Origin: Bacteroidota bacterium
GTDB lineage: Bacteria; Bacteroidota; Bacteroidia; JAADEI01
Assembly: GCA_026992635.1 (NCBI GenBank)
Contig: JALWYU010000078.1
Span: 1-45,225 of the forward strand
Length of the DNA: 45,225 bases
Direction: 5' to 3'
The position numbers and the translations under genes are program-made. Shown here piece after piece: positions 9,325 to 17,886 of the stretch; the stretch's first letter is position 1, and every line of letters begins with the position of its first letter. The notes under the pieces are model-generated. The model was not told where the DNA came from. It worked only from the letters and a program-made list of their open reading frames with translations, and ran no database searches.

Positions 9325-10686
9325 ATGACCACAACTTCCCCAACCATGGACGTGCTCATCTGGGGACTGGGACGCAGCGGATGGGGCGCACTCCTCCTGG
9401 CACTCAAAAAAGGTTATCGCGTCGCCGTCTCCGAACAACAACCACTCAACACCCAAACCCGACAATTCCTGCAGCAACACGACATCCCCTACGAAGAAGG
9501 CAAACACACTCCACAATGGTTCGCACAAGCCCCACTCATCGTCAAAAGCCCGGGCATACCCCCACACCACCCACTCTTCCACGAAATTCCCTCCCTATCC
9601 CAACGCGTCATCTCCGACATTGAATGGGGATACCTCCACACCCAAAATACCATCATCGCCATCACCGGAACCAACGGAAAAAGCACCACCACCAAACTCA
9701 TCGCTCACCTCCTCCAAACCGCCAACCTGCCTGCAGCCTTCTCCGGAAACATCGGCAAAAGCTTCTGCCTCCAAATCATAGAATGGGACGCACCCTACCA
9801 CGTCGTAGAAGTGAGCAGCTTCCAGCTGGCACACACCCAAAAATTCCATCCCAAAATCGCCATCATCCTCAACATCGCTCCCGACCACCTGGACTGGCAC
9901 AAAACCATGAACCACTACATCACCGCCAAATGGAAAATCACACAAAACCAAACCCCAAACGACTGGCTGCTCACAGGCTCCGACACCCTCACACAAACCT
10001 ACCTCCAGAACCAAACTACACGAGCACAACACCTCCCCATCCATTACACCTTCAACCCCAAAACCTTAGAGGTTTCCATCCCACTGCCCAATCACACTAC
10101 ACTCACCCTGACACGCAACGACTGGATCCGCGCACTCACGCCCCAGAACGTCGCCGCCGCCACACTCACCGCCTACCTCATGAACATTCCCCCCAAAACC
10201 ATCCAGCACAACCTGTCCACCTTCCAGGGACTGCCCCACAGAATGGAAACCATCGCTGAATACCAGCAAGTCCTGTTCATCAATGACTCCAAAGCCACCA
10301 ACGTCCACGCAACACACTGGGCACTCACCCTCGCCAACCCGCCCATCATCTGGATCATGGGCGGCTACCTAAAAGGCAAACCCGACTGGACACCACTCAT
10401 TGACCTCGCCAAACAAAAAGTCAAAGCCATCATATGCATCGCCAAAGACTGGGAACCCTTCTACCGCGCATTCCACCACCTGAATATCCCCTTCCATACC
10501 GCTGACACCTTCACAGAAGCCATCCACCAAGCCTGGCAATACGCCGAGCCCGGCGCAACCATCCTCTTCTCACCCGCCGCCGCCAGCTACGACCGTTTCC
10601 AAAACTACCAGGAACGCGGAGAACACTTCTGCCAAACCGTCTGGAACTTCGTAGAACACCAGATCTACCAGAAATCCACCGCATAA
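9325..10686 (+). CDS. murD: UDP-MurNAc-L-alanine:D-glutamate ligase MurD
   Basis: A cytoplasmic Mur ligase adding D-glutamate. The 453-residue protein has an N-terminal Rossmann-like part (VLIWGLGRSGWGALLLALKKGY), the ATP loop ITGTNGKSTTTKLIA (about residue 115), EVSSFQLAHT, NIAPDHLDWH and the C-terminal FSPAAASYDRFQNYQERGEHF, which matches the MurD end motif. The second Met (MDVLIWG) is an alternative start 24 bases downstream. The stop overlaps the ftsW start (TAATG), implying translational coupling. Confidence 0.96.
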   Translation: MTTTSPTMDVLIWGLGRSGWGALLLALKKGYRVAVSEQQPLNTQTRQFLQQHDIPYEEGKHTPQWFAQAPLIVKSPGIPPHHPLFHEIPSLSQRVISDIEWGYLHTQNTIIAITGTNGKSTTTKLIAHLLQTANLPAAFSGNIGKSFCLQIIEWDAPYHVVEVSSFQLAHTQKFHPKIAIILNIAPDHLDWHKTMNHYITAKWKITQNQTPNDWLLTGSDTLTQTYLQNQTTRAQHLPIHYTFNPKTLEVSIPLPNHTTLTLTRNDWIRALTPQNVAAATLTAYLMNIPPKTIQHNLSTFQGLPHRMETIAEYQQVLFINDSKATNVHATHWALTLANPPIIWIMGGYLKGKPDWTPLIDLAKQKVKAIICIAKDWEPFYRAFHHLNIPFHTADTFTEAIHQAWQYAEPGATILFSPAAASYDRFQNYQERGEHFCQTVWNFVEHQIYQKSTA

Positions 10687-12044
10687 TGCATCAACACTGG
10701 CTACGGGGCGACCGACAACTCTGGACCGCTTTCTTCATCCTCCTGGGCATCTCACTCCTGGGCGTATACAGCGCAACGGGAAACCTCGCACTGATCCAGG
10801 GCGGTTCACCCCACAAATACTTCCTCCGCCACTTCGCCTTAGTCGCATCCGGTGCACTCCTCGCCATCGCCATCGCTCGCATCCCTTACACCGCCTTCCG
10901 GAGAATCGCTACACCACTCCTCATTCTCGCCATCTTCCTCCTGACACTCACACTGGTCAAAGGCGTCAAAATCAACGAGGCACGACGATGGCTACTCATC
11001 CCCTTCCTCAACATCACCTTCCAGACCTCCGCATTCGCCCAGTTCGCACTCATCCTCTACTTAGCAAGCACCTTATCCACTATGTACGACCAGTTCATCA
11101 ACCCCAACACACAACCCTTCTGGAAACTCTTCAAACGCATACTCCTCAAAATCGCTCTGCCCACCGGGATCGTCATCGTCCTCATTGCACCCGCTAACCT
11201 CTCCACCGCACTCCTTACCACCGCCATCGCACTCACCCTCATGTTCGTGGGACTGATCCCAATCCGACACCTCCTCCTATCCGGACTCACACTCCTCATC
11301 TTCGGCACACTTATTATTGGCATCGCCCACATCGCAGGCATGGAAACACGGCTCACCACCTGGCAACAACGCATACTCATGTACTTTGCACCCGAAGACC
11401 AGACCCCCTACCAGGTCCAGCAAGCCCAGTACGCACTCCAGCACGGCGGATGGTTCGGACAGGGACCCGGTAAAAGCCTCTTCCGATACTACCTGCCACA
11501 CGTCTACTCCGACTACATCTTCGCACTCATCGTGGAAGAATACGGCGTCGTCGGCGGACTCCTCACACTCGCACTCTACCTGTGGATTCTCTTCCGCGCA
11601 ATCCAGCACTTCCTCCGAATTGAAGGACGTTTCGGCGCACTACTCCTCTTAGGCATCGGAATCGCCCTACCCACCCAGGCACTGACCCACGCCGGCGTCG
11701 TCGCAGGACTCCTCCCACCCACAGGTATACCCCTGCCACTCATCAGCATGGGCGGAACCTCCATCTGGTTCACCTGTATGCTCTACGGACTCCTCTGCAA
11801 CATCAGTGCCTACGCCCTACAACCCAAACCCACAACACAACAACAACAACAACAACCCACAACCAAACCCAAACCAGAACAACATCACGAACAACAACAC
11901 ACACAATCACAACACGACCACGAATGGCACACCAGCTTCCCGCCTGCATCAGAAACCCTTACACCCACAACCCCCCACCCAAACACCAGCACCTCCACTT
12001 CTTCCCAAACCCAAGAACCCGAAATCCTCACACTCTACCCATGA
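10686..12044 (+). CDS. ftsW: Septal peptidoglycan glycosyltransferase FtsW (SEDS family)
   Basis: A SEDS membrane glycosyltransferase that polymerises lipid II at the septum with FtsI. The 452-residue protein has about ten hydrophobic helices and SEDS motifs including the end signature GLLPPTGIPLPLISMGGTS. The family usually ends soon after the last helix. Here about 75 extra residues follow that are almost wholly Gln, Thr, Pro, His and Ser (QPKPTTQQQQQQPTT and further). This tail is encoded by CAA/ACA/CCA-type codons and looks shaped by the strand's C/A bias; it may also be a cytoplasmic linker. The stop overlaps the murG start (ATGA). Confidence 0.95.
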   Translation: MHQHWLRGDRQLWTAFFILLGISLLGVYSATGNLALIQGGSPHKYFLRHFALVASGALLAIAIARIPYTAFRRIATPLLILAIFLLTLTLVKGVKINEARRWLLIPFLNITFQTSAFAQFALILYLASTLSTMYDQFINPNTQPFWKLFKRILLKIALPTGIVIVLIAPANLSTALLTTAIALTLMFVGLIPIRHLLLSGLTLLIFGTLIIGIAHIAGMETRLTTWQQRILMYFAPEDQTPYQVQQAQYALQHGGWFGQGPGKSLFRYYLPHVYSDYIFALIVEEYGVVGGLLTLALYLWILFRAIQHFLRIEGRFGALLLLGIGIALPTQALTHAGVVAGLLPPTGIPLPLISMGGTSIWFTCMLYGLLCNISAYALQPKPTTQQQQQQPTTKPKPEQHHEQQHTQSQHDHEWHTSFPPASETLTPTTPHPNTSTSTSSQTQEPEILTLYP

Positions 12045-13156
12045 ATGCACAAACCTCTCCCCACCGGAAACACCTCCTCATGATCGGCGGCGGAACCGCC
12101 GGACACGTCTTCCCACTGATCGCACTCCACCCCTTCCTCCAAAAACACCAGTGGCACTACGCCATCATCACCGACCCGCGCGGACAACCCCAGCTCCAAA
12201 ACCACTTCCCACCACATCACATCCGAACCATCCGAATCCACGGATGGTACCGGAAAAAATGGTGGAAAAACCTGGATCTCACCTACCTGATACCCTGGGC
12301 ATTCTGGCGTGCCACCTTCTGGCTGGAACGATGGAAACCCACCATAATCTTCGCAACCGGTGGATACGTCCAGGTACCCGTACTCTGGGCAGCACGCCAC
12401 CTCCGAACCATACCCCTCATCCTTTACGAGCCCAACGCCATCCCCGGACTCGCTACACGACTCTTCCTCAGACAGGCAACACGCATCTGCACCTTCCTCC
12501 CCTCAGACCAGCTGCCCAAAGACAAAACCATCCAAACCGGCGTACCACTCCGACCCACTTTCCTCAAAGAAATCCAGTATACACCCCAGCAAGCCCGACA
12601 ACAGCTCAACCTCCCACAGAACCAACCCATCCTCACTATACTGGGCGGATCACTCGGCGCACAATTCTTCAACGAATTCCTCGCACAAACCCTCAAACAC
12701 TGGATCCAGCAAGGCGTCTTCATCATCTGGCAAACCGGGAAACAACCCATCCCCCAGCACGCACGCCACTACCACAACCACCCCCAAATCCGTATGGCTC
12801 CCTTCTTTGACCACATCGGTTTAATCCTCCGAGCCTCCACACTCGCTGTAGTCCGCGCAGGCGCCACCACCCTCGCCGAAATCCTCGCCAGCGGAACACC
12901 CGCTATCGCCGTCCCCTCGCCACACGTGGCTGACAACCACCAGGAAGCCAACGCACGCACCTTAGCAGAACAGGGCGCTATCCACCTCGTCCGCCAGCAA
13001 GAAGGATTTCAATCACTGCGCAAAACCATTGAACACCTCCTCCAAAACCCCCACAAACGCCAGCAACTCGCTAACAAAGCAAAACAACTGGCAATCACCG
13101 ACAGCGCACACCGCCTGTTCCAAACCCTACAGCAATACGCAAATCTCCACACATGA
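12041..13156 (+). CDS. murG: Lipid II synthase MurG (UDP-GlcNAc transferase)
   Basis: A membrane-associated GT28 enzyme adding GlcNAc to lipid I. The ATG at 12041 overlaps the ftsW stop and gives 371 residues, the normal length; the track start at 11924 lies inside the low-complexity ftsW tail and is rejected. Visible are the N-terminal glycine loop MIGGGTAGHVFPLIAL, ILTILGGSLGAQFFNE at the start of the C-terminal Rossmann domain, and the donor-binding stretch RAGATTLAEILASGTPAIAVPSP followed by ADNHQEANA. It overlaps the murC-murB start by 4 bp. Confidence 0.96.
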   Translation: MNAQTSPHRKHLLMIGGGTAGHVFPLIALHPFLQKHQWHYAIITDPRGQPQLQNHFPPHHIRTIRIHGWYRKKWWKNLDLTYLIPWAFWRATFWLERWKPTIIFATGGYVQVPVLWAARHLRTIPLILYEPNAIPGLATRLFLRQATRICTFLPSDQLPKDKTIQTGVPLRPTFLKEIQYTPQQARQQLNLPQNQPILTILGGSLGAQFFNEFLAQTLKHWIQQGVFIIWQTGKQPIPQHARHYHNHPQIRMAPFFDHIGLILRASTLAVVRAGATTLAEILASGTPAIAVPSPHVADNHQEANARTLAEQGAIHLVRQQEGFQSLRKTIEHLLQNPHKRQQLANKAKQLAITDSAHRLFQTLQQYANLHT

Positions 13157-15576
13157 CCACCACCCGAAAAATCTTCCTGGCAGGTATTGGCGGCACCGGC
13201 ATGAGTACACTCGCCTGGTTCCTCAAACATCTGGGATACTCCGTAGAAGGCTACGACCGCGCACCCTACACCCTCCAAGACCTGCAAAACGCTTTCCGCG
13301 TAACCCACCACCTGGAAGAAGCTCTCCAATGGCTCAACCACCACACCCACCTCGTCTACACACCCGCACTACCCGATGACCACCCCCTCCTCCAAAAAGC
13401 ACGAAACCTCCACCTCCACATAGAACGACGCGCACAATTCCTGGGCAACCTCCTCCACAACTACCCCCACATCGCCATCGCCGGAACACACGGAAAATCC
13501 TCCACCACACTCCTCACCACAACCATCCTCCGATACTTCCACATCCATGCCACCGCACTCGTCGGGGCACCCATCCAGAACCATACACAAAGCGGATTCC
13601 TGCCAGGCAACCTCCACAACGCTCCCATCATCATAGAAGCCGACGAATACGACCACGCCTTCCTCACACTCACACCCGAAATCAGCGCCATCGTCTCCTT
13701 AGAACACGAACACGTTGACCACTACCCAACCGAAGCAAGCCTCCTGGAAGCCTTCCGACACTTCATCCTGCGCACCCAAAAAGCAGTCCTGATTGACGGA
13801 ACACTCGCACAACGCTACCCATCCTGGATCCAGTCCCTGCCCAGAGAAAAAATCTGGTTCCTCCACTGGCAAACCCACAACCACCCACCACACCACCTCC
13901 CCCCCGACAGAACCTTCCTCCTGAGTAACTACCAGATCCACCGACAGCCCCTTCGCCCACCCACCATCTCCGTACACTGGCACCCCCCACAACAACCCAA
14001 ATCTGTCCAGTGCCTCCTGCCCATACCCGGAAAACACTTCGCATGGAACACCGGAGTCGCTCTCAGCCTAACCTACCTCTACCTGCAAATCCACAACTAC
14101 CATCCCCACAACATCCTGCCTAGCCAATTGGATCTCAGAACCCTCTACCCCGGACTCCACCGACGTATGGAAATCTACTACATGGACCCATTCCGCGCAC
14201 TGATCGACGACTACGCCCACCACCCCACAGAAATCCACGCCACCATAGAAAGCCTCCGAACCCTCTTCCCCGATGACCCCATCTGCATAGTCTTCCAGCC
14301 GCACCTCTACTCACGAACCAGAGCCTTCGCCACACAGTTCGGACAAGCCCTGTCCAGCGCCGAATACGTCTTCGTCACCGACATTGAACCCGCACGCGAA
14401 CCCCACGACCCCAACACCACACCCCACACCATCCTCCAGCACGTCCAGAGCTGGAAACAATACGTCCCCTGGAAAGCCATCCCCGAAACCATACCCCGAA
14501 TCCGACCACGCATCGTCATACTCATGGGCGCCGGACCCCTGAACCTGATCGCCCAACCCCTTCTGTCCAACCTCAAAAAAATCTGGTTCCCAAAAGGGAA
14601 AAAACTGCTCACATCCCACACCTTCGCCCAAACCCTATCCCACTTCGGACGCGTCCTCCCCCACTACCCCTTACGCAAAATCGCTACACTGCGTACAGGC
14701 GGATACGCCCGTTACCTCATCCAGCCCACAAACCGCGAAGCCTTCCTTGCCCTCCTCCAGTTCCTGGATGAAAAAGACATACCCTGGTGGGTCATCGGAC
14801 GCGGATCCAACCTCCTGATCGGAGACTGCCTCTGGAACGCCGTCATCATTGACCCCACCCAGGCACTCAACTACATCCTCTGGGAAAAAAACAACAACCA
14901 CAACGAAGACCAGCCACCTCAAACCTCACTCGTCCAAACCGGCGCAGGCACCAGCTGGCCACAATTCGTCATGGAAACCATCCGACAGGGCTACACAGGC
15001 CTGGAAGAACTCGCCGGAATACCCGGAAGCGTAGGCGGCGCACTCATCATGAACGCCGGCGCCTACGGAAAAGAAGTTTTTGACCTCCTGGTGGACGTCC
15101 TCGTCTACGACCGGAACGAACGAAAAGCCATCCGACTCAAACCCAACGCAATCCCTCACGGCTACCGATTCGCACGATTCCCCGCACAAATCATCATTGA
15201 AGCACGCTTCCAGCTCCACCGCACCGACCCAGAGCAAGCCCGACAAAAACGAAACCAGCTCCTCCAACAACGCAAAGCCACACAACCCGTCCATATGCCC
15301 AACGCCGGATGCTTCTTCAAAAACCTGCCCCACCTCCCCACAGGCAAACTCCTGGACGAACTGGGCTTCAAAGGCTTTACCATAGGCGGCGCCTACGTCA
15401 GCCCCCAGCACGCCAACTTCTTCGTCCACAACGGCTACGCATCCAGCTGGGCATTCCTCCATCTGGTAGAAACCATCCGAACAAAAGTCTACAACCAGCT
15501 GGGCTTACTCCTCCAGATGGAAGTCCAAAAAGCAGGAAATTTCGGCGGCGATGAAACCTGGGAAGTGGCTCCCTAA
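13153..15576 (+). CDS. murC-murB: Fused UDP-MurNAc:L-alanine ligase / UDP-GlcNAc-enolpyruvate reductase (MurC-MurB)
   Basis: One 807-residue ORF carries two enzymes. Residues 1 to about 470 are MurC: GIGGTGMSTLAWFLKHLGY at the N-terminus, the ATP loop AGTHGKSSTTLL, EADEYDHAFL, DDYAHHPTEI and FQPHLYSRTRAF. Residues from about 480 on are MurB: PLRKIATLRTGGYARYLIQP, IGRGSNLLIGD, LEELAGIPGSVGGALIMNAGAYG and AGCFFKNLP. MurB reduces enolpyruvyl-UDP-GlcNAc to UDP-MurNAc, the substrate MurC ligates to L-Ala, so consecutive steps are joined. MurB's proton-donor serine in the usual GS.FKNP block appears as Cys (GCFFKN). MurB/MurC fusions are known in a few other phyla. It overlaps murG by 4 bp and ftsQ by 26 bp. 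Confidence 0.95.
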   Translation: MTTTRKIFLAGIGGTGMSTLAWFLKHLGYSVEGYDRAPYTLQDLQNAFRVTHHLEEALQWLNHHTHLVYTPALPDDHPLLQKARNLHLHIERRAQFLGNLLHNYPHIAIAGTHGKSSTTLLTTTILRYFHIHATALVGAPIQNHTQSGFLPGNLHNAPIIIEADEYDHAFLTLTPEISAIVSLEHEHVDHYPTEASLLEAFRHFILRTQKAVLIDGTLAQRYPSWIQSLPREKIWFLHWQTHNHPPHHLPPDRTFLLSNYQIHRQPLRPPTISVHWHPPQQPKSVQCLLPIPGKHFAWNTGVALSLTYLYLQIHNYHPHNILPSQLDLRTLYPGLHRRMEIYYMDPFRALIDDYAHHPTEIHATIESLRTLFPDDPICIVFQPHLYSRTRAFATQFGQALSSAEYVFVTDIEPAREPHDPNTTPHTILQHVQSWKQYVPWKAIPETIPRIRPRIVILMGAGPLNLIAQPLLSNLKKIWFPKGKKLLTSHTFAQTLSHFGRVLPHYPLRKIATLRTGGYARYLIQPTNREAFLALLQFLDEKDIPWWVIGRGSNLLIGDCLWNAVIIDPTQALNYILWEKNNNHNEDQPPQTSLVQTGAGTSWPQFVMETIRQGYTGLEELAGIPGSVGGALIMNAGAYGKEVFDLLVDVLVYDRNERKAIRLKPNAIPHGYRFARFPAQIIIEARFQLHRTDPEQARQKRNQLLQQRKATQPVHMPNAGCFFKNLPHLPTGKLLDELGFKGFTIGGAYVSPQHANFFVHNGYASSWAFLHLVETIRTKVYNQLGLLLQMEVQKAGNFGGDETWEVAP

Positions 15577-16342
15577 CCGAACCCCCACACTACGACGCAT
15601 CCCTTCGCCCACCACACTCTTCACCATCCTGCTCATCATATGCCTCACTATACTCAGCATCAGTGCACTGGGCAATGCCTTCCGCTGGGAACAGTGTACA
15701 ATCCAGGGCTTCTCCATCCACGGACCACTCATCCATACCGACTCGCTCCGCCTGGCCCGACAACTCAACCGACTCCTCGCAAAACAATTCTACCAGATCC
15801 ACAACCTGCCCCTCCAGGAACTCACCACACTCTTCCAGCAATTCCCCGCAATCCAGACCTGGACAATCACCATCAACGAACAGGCACGCATCCACTTCTT
15901 CATCCAGGAACGAAAACCCATCCTCCGCATCATCCTGAACGGAAAAGTCCTCTGCATGGACGAAGAAGGCACCCTCTTCCCCGACCGGCGAAAAGGCATC
16001 CAGTGGCTGCCCACCTGCTGGATCACAACAACAACCACCACTACAACAACCGACTCCGCACTCGCCCCTGTCCGAACCGTACTCCATGCATTCCGTCAGC
16101 TCCACGACCAGCCATGGACACGCTGGATCAGCCACTTCGCCTACGTAGACAGCCAGTGGTGGGCAATCCTCCGCATCGCAAATACGCGCATCCATCTGGG
16201 GACCACCAGCCAGCTCCCCACCTCCCTGAAAAACCTCTCACCCTGGCTCCACTTCCTCGCCCAGAACAACCTCTGGTTACGCTACCGGGAAGCCTCCCTT
16301 GCTTTCCCCGGAAGAATCATCGCCAAAAAACACGAACCATGA
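15551..16342 (+). CDS. ftsQ: Cell division protein FtsQ
   Basis: FtsQ is a bitopic membrane protein of the FtsQLB complex that links early and late divisome parts. The 263-residue protein has a short basic N-terminus, one membrane helix (about 22-42, LFTILLIICLTILSISALG), a POTRA-like region (QCTIQGFSIHGPLIHTDSLRL) and a beta domain including RIHFFIQERKPILRIILNGKVLCMDEEG, which matches the family 'ERKP...I...G....D..G' pattern. A run of nine threonines (ITTTTTTTTT) follows LPTCW. The gene begins within the murB end (26-bp overlap) and ends in an ATGA overlap with ftsA. Confidence 0.9.
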   Translation: MKPGKWLPNRTPTLRRIPSPTTLFTILLIICLTILSISALGNAFRWEQCTIQGFSIHGPLIHTDSLRLARQLNRLLAKQFYQIHNLPLQELTTLFQQFPAIQTWTITINEQARIHFFIQERKPILRIILNGKVLCMDEEGTLFPDRRKGIQWLPTCWITTTTTTTTTDSALAPVRTVLHAFRQLHDQPWTRWISHFAYVDSQWWAILRIANTRIHLGTTSQLPTSLKNLSPWLHFLAQNNLWLRYREASLAFPGRIIAKKHEP

Positions 16343-17886
16343 CTACGACGCCCGAAGAACTCACAGCCGACGTGGAAACCGCAACAACACATACAACAAC
16401 CAGAAAAGAAGAAAGCCAGCATCCGCTGGACACCAAACGAGAAGCCCGAACACCCCATCCCGACAAAACCAGACTCTCTCCCGTAACCAACGTCTTCGCC
16501 TTAGACCTGGGCTCCTCCTCTATCCGCGCACTCGTCGCAGGCATCTACCGAAAACCAGGACGTACGCAGTTTACGCCCACCAGCTGGAAACTCCTGCCCT
16601 TAGCTATGAGCATCCTCCCCAGTGAAGGCATCCAGGACGGCGAAATCGTCAACGTCCGACAGGTCCGCGAAACCCTGGAACGAACAATCCAGGAACTGCA
16701 TAACCAGCTGCAACCCTTAGGAAAACGATTGCCACGCTACCTGTTCGTCGGCGTGCCCGCCACCTGCGTACAAATGCAGGAAATCTCCGTGCAGGTCCCC
16801 GTAGACCGACGCGTCTCCGAAAAAGAACTGGAAGCGCTCCGCTTCCGAATCCAGAAAGAATACCTCAGTGGAGGAAGACACGGCATCACACAAATCCTCC
16901 CCTTAGAATTCCAGGTCAAACGCGGCGAAAACAAACAACCACTCACTTACCACTCCCCAGAAGAAACCATCGGCGCCGTCGGCAATACACTCCTGGGTTA
17001 CTACCTCCTCATTGATATCCACCCCGAGTTCAAAGAACTGATGGAAGAAGTCTTTCAGGCACTGGGCAACCGCTGGGAAGTCATCTACGTCCTCCAGCCC
17101 TTAGCACTCTACGCCGTTAGCCTCCCCTGGCTACAGCAATTTCCACGCGTTGCCGTCGTGGATATCGGCGCCGCCCTCACCAACCTCTTCCTCGCCGAAC
17201 ACGGCAGACTAAAGAAAATCTACGTACTGCGCGAAGGCGCACACCACGCCACACAAGCCATCGTGGAATCCTTCAAACAACTCCATTGCATGCTCCCCTT
17301 CTCCATCGTGGAAAAAGCCAAAGTCCAGCTCAGCATACAACTGGCAGAACACCACTGGCAACGACACGAAAACAACCACCAGGAAATCCGAATCCAAACC
17401 GAACACCAGGACTATGAATACATCGTCCCCGCCACACCCATGATCCAGATCGTAGACCAGTGGTACGCCAGCCTCGCTGATAAACTCTCCCAGTTTATGG
17501 AACAAGCCCCACCCTACATCATGCTGGTCACCGGCGGCGGAAGTAAATGGCCCACCATCCAGAGTATCTTCTCCGAGCAAACCGGCATCAACCACATCGT
17601 CCTCTTTGCCGGAGAACACTGGCTGCACAACGAAACCCCCGAACACACCTTCCAGGCTTTCACCGACGACGCACACCACCCCCTCAACCGAACACTCACC
17701 ACACTCCTGGGACTCGCACTCCACGGCGCCGCCTACTTAGCACGCACACGAACCACAAACTCCGAAAAACAAAAACACACGCCAGCCAAACAACAATGGA
17801 TACCCTCCCCAACCAAACTCCTCCATCTCTTCCGAAAACTCTTTCAACCCACCTCAGACACACCCTTAGAACCCAGAGAATCATGA
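16339..17886 (+). CDS. ftsA: Divergent FtsA actin-like division protein
   Basis: FtsA tethers FtsZ to the membrane. The ATG at 16339 (ATGA overlap with ftsQ) gives 515 residues; the earlier track start lies in ftsQ's frame shadow. A polar N-terminal extension of about 50 residues precedes the actin-fold phosphate-1 strand NVFALDLGSSSIRALVAG. The SHS2-like 1C region follows (YLFVGVPATCVQMQEISVQVPVDRRVSEKE). The phosphate-2 loop, normally DIGGGTTD or similar, reads VVDIGAALTNLFL (about 273-285), while the adenosine motif LVTGGGSKWP (about 397-406) is kept. A C-terminal amphipathic stretch, TKLLHLFRKLFQ, fits the membrane-targeting helix. Loss of the phosphate-2 glycines suggests altered or absent ATP handling, which is inference. 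Confidence 0.88.
   Translation: MTTTPEELTADVETATTHTTTRKEESQHPLDTKREARTPHPDKTRLSPVTNVFALDLGSSSIRALVAGIYRKPGRTQFTPTSWKLLPLAMSILPSEGIQDGEIVNVRQVRETLERTIQELHNQLQPLGKRLPRYLFVGVPATCVQMQEISVQVPVDRRVSEKELEALRFRIQKEYLSGGRHGITQILPLEFQVKRGENKQPLTYHSPEETIGAVGNTLLGYYLLIDIHPEFKELMEEVFQALGNRWEVIYVLQPLALYAVSLPWLQQFPRVAVVDIGAALTNLFLAEHGRLKKIYVLREGAHHATQAIVESFKQLHCMLPFSIVEKAKVQLSIQLAEHHWQRHENNHQEIRIQTEHQDYEYIVPATPMIQIVDQWYASLADKLSQFMEQAPPYIMLVTGGGSKWPTIQSIFSEQTGINHIVLFAGEHWLHNETPEHTFQAFTDDAHHPLNRTLTTLLGLALHGAAYLARTRTTNSEKQKHTPAKQQWIPSPTKLLHLFRKLFQPTSDTPLEPRES

Noticed and set aside
15640-16338. Upstream extension of ftsA in the 748-residue track ORF
   Set aside because: It is the out-of-frame shadow of ftsQ; the ATGA overlap and first actin-fold strand set the start at 16339.
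17547-17882. Upstream extension of the FtsZ-like ORF
   Set aside because: It lies in another frame within ftsA; the ATGA overlap at 17883 fits the cluster's pattern.
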